Below the pieces are notes generated by a model. The model made no database searches. It was not told the DNA's origin and saw only the letters and a program-made list of their open reading frames with translations. This document shows positions 15,903-24,137 of a stretch of 48,326 nt of DNA, piece by piece (the stretch's first letter is position 1; each line of letters starts with the position of its first letter). This DNA is from JAHEJV01 sp964653555 (GTDB lineage Bacteria > Myxococcota_A > UBA9160 > SMWR01). The position numbers were made by a program, and so were the translations under genes. The stretch covers positions 1 to 48,326 of the forward strand of contig CAZZFT010000017.1 in assembly GCA_964653555.1 (NCBI GenBank). Reading direction: 5' to 3'.

Positions 15903-16493
15903 GTGTCCGATCTGGTTCCGATCGAGCTCGACGACGAGCTGTGGGAGCGCGTCTACGTCGTGTCACCACTGGTGCTCGTCGGCACGCGCGAGCCCGACGG
16001 CTCGCAGGACTTCGCGCCCAAGCACCGTGTCGTGACGCTGCCGAGCCACTTCGGCTTCGTGTGCCGTCCCCGTCACGCGACCTGGCGCAACGCGGTGCGC
16101 GAGCGCGCCTTCACGGTCAGCTGGCCGAGCCCGCGGCAGATCGCGATGGCCAGCGCGGCGGCGAGTCCCCGCTGCGAGGACGGCGAGAAGAAGGCGCTGC
16201 GGGCACTCCCCACGCTGCCCGCCCGGAGCGTCGAAGGAGGGCTGCTCGACGGCGGTCGCTTCCACGTGGAGTGCCGCCTCGAGCGCGTCCTGGACGACCT
16301 CGGCGAGGAGGGGCTGCTGCTCGGTCGGATTGTGGCCGCCCACGCCGACCGCAAGGCGCTTCGCAGCCGGTCCGTGCCCGACGGCGCGCTCGTCCACGAT
16401 CAGCCGCTGCTCTGCTATCTGCACCCGAACCAGTTCGCGCTGGTCGATCACAGCACCGGCTTCCCGTTTCCGAAGGATTTCACGCGCGAGTAG
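15903..16493 (+). CDS. Flavin reductase-like (FMN-binding split barrel) protein
   Basis: A 196-residue protein resembling the DIM6/NTAB flavin-reductase group of FMN-binding split-barrel proteins. Visible features are the N-terminal strand pair RVYVVSPLVLVGTREPDGSQDFAPKHRV, where such proteins bind FMN phosphate, and the WRNAVRERAFTVSWP block that corresponds to the usual 'T..N....G.F.VN' segment. These enzymes reduce free flavin with NAD(P)H or keep FMN for a partner oxygenase. The GTG at 15903 follows a GAGGGGAGG site. It is divergent from the glycine-zipper lipoprotein gene with a 222-base gap that must hold both promoters. The exact activity is not established by the sequence. Confidence 0.7.
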   Translation: MSDLVPIELDDELWERVYVVSPLVLVGTREPDGSQDFAPKHRVVTLPSHFGFVCRPRHATWRNAVRERAFTVSWPSPRQIAMASAAASPRCEDGEKKALRALPTLPARSVEGGLLDGGRFHVECRLERVLDDLGEEGLLLGRIVAAHADRKALRSRSVPDGALVHDQPLLCYLHPNQFALVDHSTGFPFPKDFTRE

Positions 16494-16638
16494 GGCTCCG
16501 GACGGCCGGCGCTCGGGGAGGCGGCCGCGACGCGTCGCCGCGGTTGCCTAGCAACTCGTGTGGGGCGCCGTGCCCCGAGGGAGCACCGCTCGCGGGACCT
16601 GGCAGGCGGTCCGCCCCGGCCTAAGCCCATCGTCCGGA

Positions 16639-16698
16639 CACCGGCGTCGCCGGTGGAAGGCTTCACTGATGCGAAATAGCACCAATTCAGGTTAGGAT
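16639..16698 (+). promoter_or_regulatory. Hairpin and candidate promoter before the gene at 16744
   Basis: The 250-base gap 16494-16743 contains a perfect 7-bp hairpin (CACCGGC-GTC-GCCGGTG, 16639-16655), which could end transcription of the flavin-reductase-like gene although no U-tract follows. Just after it is the only AT-rich patch of the gap, with TGCGAA (16670-16675), a 17-base spacer and TAGGAT (16693-16698), a plausible -35/-10 pair with a weak -35. The same TAGGAT hexamer is used by the MarR-gene promoter at 40515. A GTTGCCTAGCAAC near-palindrome lies further upstream in the same gap. Confidence 0.4.
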
Positions 16699-16743
16699 TC
16701 GACGTCGAGCGATCTCGGTCCCCTGCCGAGTCGGAGGTGTTCG

Positions 16744-17250
16744 ATGTCCAACCAAGAGTCTTCCGCCGGTCATCCCGCGCCGATCATCACCAAGCACCAC
16801 ATCCTGAACGAGCTCGAGCGGATCAGCCGAGACTACGAGGAGACCGTCGCCTTCCGGGAGTTCCTGGAGGGTGGACCGACATCGGACCAGCTCCTGACCT
16901 ATATGCACGAGCACGGCGTCATGGACGAGAAGCTGACGGCTTCGGTGCGCCGCAAGTGGGGCCCCGACGAGGGGTGGCTGGGCGACATCCACCAGCACGG
17001 TGTGGAGAAGTTCAGGGAGGCGTTCTCGTGGGTCGGGCGTGGGGGGCCCTACCTGTCGGCCCACCTGCTGATCGGCTTCCCGGTGTTCCGGATCATCGTG
17101 CATCCCACCCCGGCCGTCGTTCACATGCTCGCCATGTGCCCGCGGCTTCCGGCGAAGCTGGTGCAGAATCGGGCGGTCAACGACCCGACCTTCCAGAGCT
17201 ACCTGCGCAGCGCTCGGGACAGCATCTCGGGGCTGCTGGACCTGTTCTGA
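16744..17250 (+). CDS. Protein of unknown function
   Basis: A 168-residue protein that I do not recognise. It has no signal peptide at the N-terminus. The N-terminal two thirds are charged and probably helical; a moderately hydrophobic stretch (GGPYLSAHLLIGFPVFRIIVHPTPAVVHMLAM, about residues 100-130) could be a buried helix or a weak membrane segment. The ATG at 16744 follows a good ribosome site (GGAGGTG), and the coding sequence has the codon bias of its neighbours, so it is likely to be real. It is convergent with the cyclase gene, with 19 bases between stops. Confidence 0.6.
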   Translation: MSNQESSAGHPAPIITKHHILNELERISRDYEETVAFREFLEGGPTSDQLLTYMHEHGVMDEKLTASVRRKWGPDEGWLGDIHQHGVEKFREAFSWVGRGGPYLSAHLLIGFPVFRIIVHPTPAVVHMLAMCPRLPAKLVQNRAVNDPTFQSYLRSARDSISGLLDLF

Positions 17251-17269
17251 CGACGAGCGAGAGCGCCGA

Positions 17270-19624
17270 TCAGGCGCCGGCGGGGATCGCCGTCGTCATC
17301 ACGTAGAGGATCTCGCTCCGCTGGAGTCCGCGGATCGGGACCTCCCCGTGGCGGCGGAAGCACCGGGCCTGGTCCCCGGAGCGCTGCCACGTCGCCTCGT
17401 CGATGATCATCGCCGCGCCGAGATCGCGGGTAAGGGCCTGGAGCCGCGACGCCAGGTTGGTGGTGTGACCGAGCGCCGTCCAATGGAGCCGACCGCCGGC
17501 GTGCACGTTGGCCACGCTCGCGAACCCGGTCGCGATGCCGATCCCGACCCTCAGTGGGCGCCCAGAGATCTCGGGGACCCGTTCGATGATCGCCCGGCCC
17601 GCCGCCACCGCGGCCCGCTCCATCTGCTCGAGCGGATCCGGGGCGCCGAACACGGCCATGATCCCGTCGCCGGCGAAGTTGACGACCGTGCCGCCGTGCC
17701 CGTCGATCAGGTTGGAGACGGTGTCGGCAAAGCGGTTCACGGTCGAGAGCATCTGCTCGGCTCCGAGATTCTCGACGATGCTGCTGTAGTCACGCATGTC
17801 GACGAAGAGCACCGACACCACCCGCTCGCCGACGTCGAGGCTCTCGCCCCGCTCGAGGTGGTCGACCAGGGTCTTGCCCAGGTAGGGTCGCAGCCGATCG
17901 TTGAGGGCTTCGCTGGCGTCCAGCTGCTGGCGCTGCTCGAAACGCTGCAGCTCGCCGGACAGCTTGTCGCAGACCAGCGCCAGCAGCGCGAAGTCGCTGT
18001 TGGTGTAGACGTCTCCGGAGCGCTTCTCGCCGAGGCATACGAAGGCGGCGAGCCTCCCGTCGAGTCGCACGGGCACGACCACGGGAACGCCGAGGGTCTC
18101 GAGCACGGCGCGCTGAAAGGCCCCGAGCTTCGAGAGGCCCTTGCCTCCGCACGCCCTTTCGAGCGCGAGAGGTCCCCGTTGCTCCACGAGTGCCACGTCG
18201 AGGAGACCTCCCGTCGTGAATTGGGGCGGGTCGAGGTGGCCGCAGCGGAAGACCGGCGCGACGGTCTCCTGCCCGCGCAGGTAGAGCGCGCAGCAACGGG
18301 GCTTCAGCAGTCCGTCGATCCCCTCTCCGGTCTTCCGGGTGAGCTCCTCCGGGGTCTGGCAGGTCGAGAGCCGCTCGACGAGGTTCGCCACGCCGCTCTC
18401 CAGCCGGTAGCGCTCCGCGACGAAGACGCGCTCGATCCAGCTGCGCAGGCCGCGGTGGGCCGGAACCATCGGCAGGGCCAGAACGGCCAGCACGAAGAGC
18501 TGGGCCGTCGTCGAGTGGATCCCCAGCCGTTCGCCGAGGCTGGCTGCGGCGCTCGGCACCACGAAGGCCACGCTGGCCAGCAGTGCGACGAGCAGCACGC
18601 TGAGCGACGCCGTGGAGGTGAGCAACCGGTCGATGTCGAGGAAGTTGTAGCGGGTGATGGCGACGAGCATGCAGAGCGGGAACACGGCGACCCCGCTCAT
18701 GGAGATCGCGACGAGCCAGGCATAGGCGGGCGACGCGACCGCGAACCCCTGGGCGAGTGCCGAGGGGATCGCCGCGAGATACGCACCGAGGACCACCCAC
18801 CGCAATCGGCGCCGGCCGATCGCGTCCGAGATGCGGTAGCTGCGGGTGAGCGTCGCGATCGAGACGCCCGCGTAGGCGATGCCGACGACGACCAGGCCGA
18901 CCGCGCCGACGCGGTAGGGGAAGGGCATGCCCCAGAACACGCTCATGTCGAAGACGGCGAGCCCTGCGAAGCCCCAGATCCCCCAGACCGCCCAGCGGCT
19001 CCGCGACGCGACGCCGTGGGGGAAGAGCACGAAGGCGCGCAAGGTCAGCGGGAGCGCCAGTGCGATCGAGAGCGCCTGCGCCAAGAGCGAGGCCCAGGTC
19101 TCGAGCAGGCTCCCCGCGAACCAGCCTGCCAGGAACCACGCCACCGCGAGATTGCTCACGACGAGGGCGCGCACGATCTCGGACTGCCGCAATCGCACCA
19201 GGAGGAAGACGGCACACCCGGCGAACACCAGGGAGCTCAGGAGCCGGGGCCACCACCGGGAGTAGGAGGCGGCCTGCATGGCGATCGTCCGCCGTTCGCC
19301 TCCTCGCTCGATCGTGACCGGCACCTCGACGTGGCGACCGTGGAACTGGGCGAGGGCCGAGACCCATCGAGGGGAGCTGGCTCCGCGCAGTTCGGTGTCG
19401 CCCAGGGCGAGCAGGCGGTCGCCGGGAGCCAGGTCGGGTCGAACGGAGAAGAGCCCGGCCCTGATGCTGGCCACGGTCGGGTACCCGTCGGGGCCGTCGG
19501 CGGGCACGACGACGATCGGGGAGAAGGCCGTGTCCCAGAGCGCATCGTCGAGGCCCAGTCCGAAGCACACCATCCAGGCCGCGAAGAGCGCGGCAACCGA
19601 TGCGGTGTAGCCGAGTGCCTTCAC
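17270..19624 (-). CDS. Membrane PDZ-GAF class III nucleotide cyclase, non-canonical
   Basis: A 784-residue inner-membrane signalling protein. After TM1 (about 5-22) comes a periplasmic PDZ-like domain (about 45-117), seven or so TM helices (about 127-390), a GAF-like domain (about 415-555), and a C-terminal class III adenylate/guanylate cyclase domain (about 600-780). Both metal aspartates are present (D609 in FVDMRD, D653 in AGDG), as are the transition-state residues N723 and R727 (TTNLASRL). However the substrate-selecting lysine position is Asn649 (VVNFAGDG) and the partner Asp position is His720 (ALGHTTN), so the purine chosen is uncertain. The GTG start at 19624 has a GGAGGT site eight bases upstream. 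It may make cAMP or another cyclic nucleotide in response to a periplasmic or membrane signal. Confidence 0.88.
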   Translation of the reverse strand: MKALGYTASVAALFAAWMVCFGLGLDDALWDTAFSPIVVVPADGPDGYPTVASIRAGLFSVRPDLAPGDRLLALGDTELRGASSPRWVSALAQFHGRHVEVPVTIERGGERRTIAMQAASYSRWWPRLLSSLVFAGCAVFLLVRLRQSEIVRALVVSNLAVAWFLAGWFAGSLLETWASLLAQALSIALALPLTLRAFVLFPHGVASRSRWAVWGIWGFAGLAVFDMSVFWGMPFPYRVGAVGLVVVGIAYAGVSIATLTRSYRISDAIGRRRLRWVVLGAYLAAIPSALAQGFAVASPAYAWLVAISMSGVAVFPLCMLVAITRYNFLDIDRLLTSTASLSVLLVALLASVAFVVPSAAASLGERLGIHSTTAQLFVLAVLALPMVPAHRGLRSWIERVFVAERYRLESGVANLVERLSTCQTPEELTRKTGEGIDGLLKPRCCALYLRGQETVAPVFRCGHLDPPQFTTGGLLDVALVEQRGPLALERACGGKGLSKLGAFQRAVLETLGVPVVVPVRLDGRLAAFVCLGEKRSGDVYTNSDFALLALVCDKLSGELQRFEQRQQLDASEALNDRLRPYLGKTLVDHLERGESLDVGERVVSVLFVDMRDYSSIVENLGAEQMLSTVNRFADTVSNLIDGHGGTVVNFAGDGIMAVFGAPDPLEQMERAAVAAGRAIIERVPEISGRPLRVGIGIATGFASVANVHAGGRLHWTALGHTTNLASRLQALTRDLGAAMIIDEATWQRSGDQARCFRRHGEVPIRGLQRSEILYVMTTAIPAGA

Positions 19625-19815
19625 CGGACGGGACCTCCACCGGACGGCGGGGTCTGGCGTAGCGCCGACCTCGTCAAGAGTAGGCCAGGCGCCCGCCACG
19701 GGCCGCCGACATGGCGGGTCTCGCTGCGGCGTGGCGATGCGAGCGCGCACAGAGGCCGCGGCGTCTGCGGCAGGATGCCCCGATGGAGATTCGCGCGAGG
19801 TGTGCGCCGGCCGTC

Positions 19816-20958
19816 TCAGGCGATGCCGACCCGTCGTCCGTTCGGGAGCGCGCGCGCCGCGCGCCGTCGCAGGATCCACGTCAGCGGAATGCCGAGGACG
19901 AGGAGGGTGGAGAACCAGCTCTCCCCGCCGCTCGCCGGGTCGGCACCCCAGAAGTTGGCGAGCACGGGTACCACCAGGAAGGAGACCAGCGCGGCCACGC
20001 CCTGGAGCACGGCGCGAAGCGCACGCCCCTCGACGCGCTCCAGCAGCGGCCAGACGATCAGGAGCAGGAGCGCGGCTCCGATGCCCGCTACGGCGCCGCG
20101 TGTCTCCCGGATGCTCGTCACCCGGGCGGCGAGGCCCCGCCGATCCGGTCGCGACTCCGGGGACGTCGTGTCCGGCGCGCCTCCCGCGCGGCCGACGCCG
20201 GAGTCCCCGAAAGCGAGCGGCGGCAGCTCCAGATCCGTCATCGCCCGGGCCATCGCGCGCAGGTCTGCCGGGTAGGTGTCCCGGGGCGTCACGAGGAGGA
20301 TGTCGAGGACCCCGTTCCCGAGGATCACCATGGCGCTCACGCTCTCGCTCCGGTCCTCCTGGTTGCGCGACCACACGACTCCGCGCTCGGCGTCGAAGAC
20401 CTCTTTGCCCACCGGCAGATCCGAGGGCTCGGCCCAGCCGTCGGGCAGCGTGGGCAAGCGCGCCACGACGGCCGCCGGGTTGACGGCGTCGTGGAAGCCG
20501 ATCATCAGGAAGCGGTTGCCCTCGGCCAGGAAGCCCGAGGAGAACCGGACGTCACCGCCAGCCTGGTGAATCCGCTCCTGGAACCGGTCTAGCGTGGCGC
20601 GGTCCAACGGCTGCCACGCGTCGGGAAGCGCCAACCGGAACTGCTGATCGCTGCCGGGAAGCGCCAACGGAAGGGTCCACCTCGTCAGGCCGGGCGCATC
20701 TTGCGGCTTCTGCGGGCGAGCCGCTGTGGCCTCCGGTGTCGCGTCGATCGCCTCGTTGCGCGCCCCGGAAGGCGGCTCGCGAGTGGCTTCGCTCGGGGCC
20801 AACGGGACCTCCTCCACCCCGACCGCTCGGGGTCTCACGTCGGAGAAGTGGAGCGTGCCGTGATCGTCGACCCACTTGTACGTCTGCGAGGTGACCGGAA
20901 CCGCCCACAATACGACGGAGATCACGACCGCCAGGAGAGACGGTGCTAGGCGCTTCAT
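19816..20958 (-). CDS. DUF4124 protein with C-terminal membrane segments
   Basis: A 380-residue exported protein. A signal peptide (LAPSLLAVVISVVLWAVP) is followed by a clear DUF4124 domain (TYKWVDDHGTLHFSDVRP, about residues 26-43), a Pro/Glu-rich linker, a central domain (about 95-245) and two or three C-terminal TM helices (about 293-360) ending in a basic tail. The central part (RLALPDAWQPLD...) resembles DUF-type periplasmic domains that hold a fatty-acid or peptide-like ligand, but I cannot name it. The ATG at 20958 has a GGAGGA site. It lies 191 bases upstream of the cyclase gene on the same strand; that gap holds no gene that I can see. Confidence 0.7.
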   Translation of the reverse strand: MKRLAPSLLAVVISVVLWAVPVTSQTYKWVDDHGTLHFSDVRPRAVGVEEVPLAPSEATREPPSGARNEAIDATPEATAARPQKPQDAPGLTRWTLPLALPGSDQQFRLALPDAWQPLDRATLDRFQERIHQAGGDVRFSSGFLAEGNRFLMIGFHDAVNPAAVVARLPTLPDGWAEPSDLPVGKEVFDAERGVVWSRNQEDRSESVSAMVILGNGVLDILLVTPRDTYPADLRAMARAMTDLELPPLAFGDSGVGRAGGAPDTTSPESRPDRRGLAARVTSIRETRGAVAGIGAALLLLIVWPLLERVEGRALRAVLQGVAALVSFLVVPVLANFWGADPASGGESWFSTLLVLGIPLTWILRRRAARALPNGRRVGIA

Positions 20959-21127
20959 GGGTCCTCCCGTGTGTCGGGACGCGCATCGACCGAACGGGGA
21001 GGGGGATTGACCGCTGCCACCCTCGCGCGGTCCCACCCGGTCCCTCGAGGCGCCGGGCGCAGAGCGCTAGTTCAGGTGCCGGCCTCGCCGTCGGCGGATT
21101 CCGCTCGCGGGTCTACCGGGTTCAGTG

Positions 21128-21901
21128 TCAACCGGCAGTGGCCCGGCCGCTCCGCTCCAGCCGGGTCTCCCGGGCGATCGCGACCGCCAGCACGATCGCG
21201 AAGAACACGGAGGCGCCCACGGTTCCCAGGGCGAGCCCGCCGTGATCGAGAGGCTTGGTCAACAGATCGCCGAAGGTCGCGCCGAAGGGCCGGGTCAGGA
21301 CGAAGGCCAGCCAGAACAGCACCAGACCCGGCGCGCGGCTGAAGTAGTGCAGCAGGGCGATCGCGAGCAGCAGCCCGGAGATCAGGGCGGCACTCTCCCC
21401 GAAGCCGATCCCCAGGTCGTCGGCCAGGAAGTCCCCCGCCGCGGTTCCCAGGGTGTTGGCGACCAGGAACGCCGCCCAGTAGTAGAGCTCGGCCGAGGCG
21501 GTGGTGATCCGCTCGACGCCGATCGAGCCCTCCTGCCGGCGCCACAGGGCGAGGATGGCGAGCAGCACCGCGACCAGGATTGCCGACCCGAGCGCGTAGC
21601 CCAGGCCCAGGGTGCGGTCGATGAAGTCGGAGATCCCGGTGCCGGCGATCGCCGAGGCGGTGAAGACGGACCAGTAGGCGACCGGGTGGTAGCCCTTCAG
21701 GAGAAGCTTGACGACCAGCAGCAGCAGGAACAGCGCCATGAACACTTCGATGGTCCTGGCGTAGCCCAGGTCGAAGGTCATGGAGAACATGTCCGCCCCG
21801 GTCTCACCCAGTGTGGTCGACGCGATCTTGATCACCCAGTACAGGAGGATGATGTGGGGGACGCGATTCGTGGCGTCGCGTGTCGTCATCGTCATGTTCA
21901 T
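21128..21901 (-). CDS. COG4705-family membrane protein with four internal repeats
   Basis: A 257-residue integral membrane protein of the COG4705 family (uncharacterised membrane-anchored proteins). It contains four repeats, each of two TM helices, with a shared element of the form [TR]xxGxxxxDxx: TTLGETGADM near residue 30, AIAGTGISDF near 84, NTLGTAAGDF near 149 and RPFGATFGDL near 205. The recurrent Gly and Asp inside helices suggest a pseudo-fourfold pore or carrier for a cation (inference). Several ATGs lie close together at the start (21901, 21895, 21889); the ribosome site GGGGATCC does not decide between them. It is divergent from the phytanoyl-CoA-dioxygenase-like gene. Confidence 0.8.
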   Translation of the reverse strand: MNMTMTTRDATNRVPHIILLYWVIKIASTTLGETGADMFSMTFDLGYARTIEVFMALFLLLLVVKLLLKGYHPVAYWSVFTASAIAGTGISDFIDRTLGLGYALGSAILVAVLLAILALWRRQEGSIGVERITTASAELYYWAAFLVANTLGTAAGDFLADDLGIGFGESAALISGLLLAIALLHYFSRAPGLVLFWLAFVLTRPFGATFGDLLTKPLDHGGLALGTVGASVFFAIVLAVAIARETRLERSGRATAG

Positions 21902-22007
21902 CTGGATCCCCGGTCTGGGAGGGCGGTCCCGCGCCTGGCGGAGTGTCTAGCTCATCGGCTCGCCGGTGTTCGGCGAGGAGAGGGCTCGTTCCGTCCTGGG
22001 AGCCCGC

Positions 22008-22047
22008 TATCGTCGGCCCGATGGATCCCCTGGGTCATCGCCCATGA
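22008..22047 (+). promoter_or_regulatory. Candidate -10 element with leaderless eight-codon upstream ORF
   Basis: TATCGT (22008-22013) stands seven bases before an ATG at 22021 which opens an eight-codon ORF (MDPLGHRP). Its TGA (22045-22047) overlaps the ATG of the dioxygenase-like gene (22044) as ATGA. Such a leaderless upstream ORF could couple ribosomes onto the main start, which has no clear ribosome binding site of its own. There is no good -35 hexamer, so this is a suggestion. Confidence 0.3.
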
Positions 22048-22931
22048 GTGGCCGCGAGCCGCTCCTGCAGGAGTACCGGGAACGCGGGTTCGTCATTCTG
22101 CGCGGCGTGCTGAACGCCTCCGAAGTCGACGCGCTGCGGTCGGCCTTGCAGCCCTACCTCGATCTTGATCAGCGCGGGCGCAACAACTTCGAGGGAGAGC
22201 GGACGCAGCGCGTGTACTCCCTGGTCGGGCGCGGAGCCGTGTTCGAACGGACCGCGGAGCACCCGGCGGTCCTGGAGCTGCTGGATGCGCTGCTGCGGCC
22301 CGGCTACCTGCTCACCGCGAGCCAGGCGATCTGTCTGGCGCCGGGCGAGACTCCCCAGCCCGTGCACTACGACGACACGTTCTACACCCTGCCGCGACCC
22401 CGTCCGGCCGTCAGCGTGTCCACGATCTGGGCGCTCGACGACTTCACCGCGAGCAACGGTGGCACCGAGGTGATTCCGGGAAGTCACACCTGGAACGACG
22501 ACCGGGTGGCGACGGTGTACACGACCGACCCGGACGTCCCCGTAGACGAGGATCTCGCGGCCCAGCTCGTCCCCGTCGAGATGACGGCCGGGTCGCTGGT
22601 GCTGTTCGCGGGCACGCTGCTCCACCGGGGAGGCGCCAATCGCTCCTCGGCGCCGAGGCGTGCCTTCAGTCACCAGTACTGCGAGCCGTGGGCGCGTCAG
22701 CAGGAGAACTTCACGGTGTCGGTGCCCCGCGAGCGCGCCCGCGCCATGTCGCCGCGCCTCCGGCAGCTCCTCGGCTACTCGATCCACCCGCCCTTCATGG
22801 GGCAGCTCGCGGGGCGGCATCCCGAGAAGTCGCTGGCGGAGGACTACGTCAACTCCCTGGTCGCCGACGACGCCGAGATCGCCGCTCAGCGCGGCGGATC
22901 GCCTCCACGACCGGGTCTGGCGGAGCGCTAG
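22044..22931 (+). CDS. Phytanoyl-CoA dioxygenase-family (Fe/2-oxoglutarate) protein
   Basis: A 295-residue non-haem iron, 2-oxoglutarate-dependent oxygenase of the PhyH family. The iron-binding triad is visible as H108-x-D110 (VHYDDTFY) and the distal H194 (LLHRGGAN), with the 2-oxoglutarate-binding Arg at R206 (PRRAFSHQY). Members hydroxylate lipids, natural products or small acids. The ATG at 22044 is used because the conserved N-terminus (YRERGFVILRGVL) begins soon after it. Its stop TAG shares the palindrome CTAG (22928-22931) with the stop of the convergent serC gene. The substrate is unknown. Confidence 0.85.
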   Translation: MSGREPLLQEYRERGFVILRGVLNASEVDALRSALQPYLDLDQRGRNNFEGERTQRVYSLVGRGAVFERTAEHPAVLELLDALLRPGYLLTASQAICLAPGETPQPVHYDDTFYTLPRPRPAVSVSTIWALDDFTASNGGTEVIPGSHTWNDDRVATVYTTDPDVPVDEDLAAQLVPVEMTAGSLVLFAGTLLHRGGANRSSAPRRAFSHQYCEPWARQQENFTVSVPRERARAMSPRLRQLLGYSIHPPFMGQLAGRHPEKSLAEDYVNSLVADDAEIAAQRGGSPPRPGLAER

Positions 22932-24073
22932 CGGCCCTCGATCTCTCCCCACGCCCAGTCGAGCCAGGGCAGCAGCGCCTCGATGTCGTCGCGCTCGACG
23001 GTGGCGCCGCCCCAGATGCGCAGCCCTGGCGGCGCGTCGCGGTAGCTCGCGATGTCGTAGGCCACTCCCTCCCGCTCGAGAAGCCCGACCAGATCCTTCA
23101 GCGTCTTGGCGCGCGCGCTCTCGTCCTGCGCGCGGAACCACGGGTCGACGACCTGGAGGCAGATCGACGTGCACGAGCGCGTCGCCGGATCGCGCGCCAG
23201 GAACTCCACCCACGGCGTCTGCTCGACCCAGGCGGCGATCGCGGCCAGATTGGCCTCCGAGCGGCGCACCAGAGCGGCGAGTCCGCCCTCGCGCTCGGCC
23301 CAGGCGAGCCCGTCGAGCGCGTCCTCGACGCACAGCAGGGAGGGCGTGTTGATGGTCGACCCCTCGAAGAGGTCGGCGAGCAGCTTCCCTTTCTCCTTCA
23401 TGCGGAAGATCTTCGGGAGCGGCCAGGACGGCGCGTAGCTCTCCAGTCGAGCCACCGCGCGCGGAGACAGCGCCAGCATGCCGTGGGCGGCCTCCCCGCC
23501 GAGCACCTTCTGCCACGACCAGGTGACCACGTCGAGCTTCTCCCACGGTAGCTCCATCGCGAACACCGCCGAGGTCGCGTCGCACAGCGTGAGCCCGGAG
23601 CGTTCGCGGGGGATCCAGTCGCCGTTCGGCACGCGTACTCCCGAGGTGGTGCCGTTCCAGGTGAAGACCACGTCGTTCTCGAAATCGACGGCGCTCAGAT
23701 CCGGGAGATCGCCGTAGTCGGCCTCCAGCTTGCGAGCGGGCAGGCGCAGCTGCTGGGTTACGTCCTGGACCCAGCCCTGCCCGAAGCTCTCCCAGGCCAG
23801 CACCTGCACGCCGCGCGGTCCGAGCAGCGACCACATCGCCATCTCGATGGCGCCCGTGTCCGAGGCCGGCACGATGCCGAGACGGTAGTCGGCCGGCATG
23901 CCGAGCAGCGCGCGGCTCCGGTCGATCGTCGCCTTGAGGCGCTCCTTGCCGGCCTTGGCGCGGTGGGAGCGGCCGAGCACGGCGCCGGACAGGGCTTCGA
24001 GGCTCCAGCCCGGGCGTTTGGCGCAGGGGCCGGAAGAGAACTCGGGGCGCTTCGGGCGGCGGGTGGGCTTCAT
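22928..24073 (-). CDS. serC: Phosphoserine aminotransferase
   Basis: A 381-residue PLP-dependent class V aminotransferase that converts 3-phosphohydroxypyruvate to phosphoserine in serine synthesis. The start KPTRRPKRPEFSSGPCAKRPGW, the GRSHRAK segment, and the PLP lysine in TWSWQKVLGGEAAHGML (K189) identify the subtype common in alphaproteobacteria and some archaea rather than the E. coli type. The length is normal for that subtype (about 370-390). The ATG at 24073 begins at the conserved N-terminus. It is preceded, 64 bases upstream on the same strand, by the HAMP-domain gene, and overlaps the convergent dioxygenase-like gene by 4 bases. Confidence 0.93.
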   Translation of the reverse strand: MKPTRRPKRPEFSSGPCAKRPGWSLEALSGAVLGRSHRAKAGKERLKATIDRSRALLGMPADYRLGIVPASDTGAIEMAMWSLLGPRGVQVLAWESFGQGWVQDVTQQLRLPARKLEADYGDLPDLSAVDFENDVVFTWNGTTSGVRVPNGDWIPRERSGLTLCDATSAVFAMELPWEKLDVVTWSWQKVLGGEAAHGMLALSPRAVARLESYAPSWPLPKIFRMKEKGKLLADLFEGSTINTPSLLCVEDALDGLAWAEREGGLAALVRRSEANLAAIAAWVEQTPWVEFLARDPATRSCTSICLQVVDPWFRAQDESARAKTLKDLVGLLEREGVAYDIASYRDAPPGLRIWGGATVERDDIEALLPWLDWAWGEIEGR

Positions 24074-24137
24074 GCGGGGACCGTGTGGCGAGGGACGCGC
24101 AGCATAGCCAGCCGTGCGCTCTGCCGGAAAGGCCCCC

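Noticed and set aside
17348..20275. A 975-codon plus-strand frame opposite the cyclase gene
   Set aside because: It lacks any recognisable domain or ribosome site and its composition is that of an antisense frame. The minus strand has a complete cyclase domain set.
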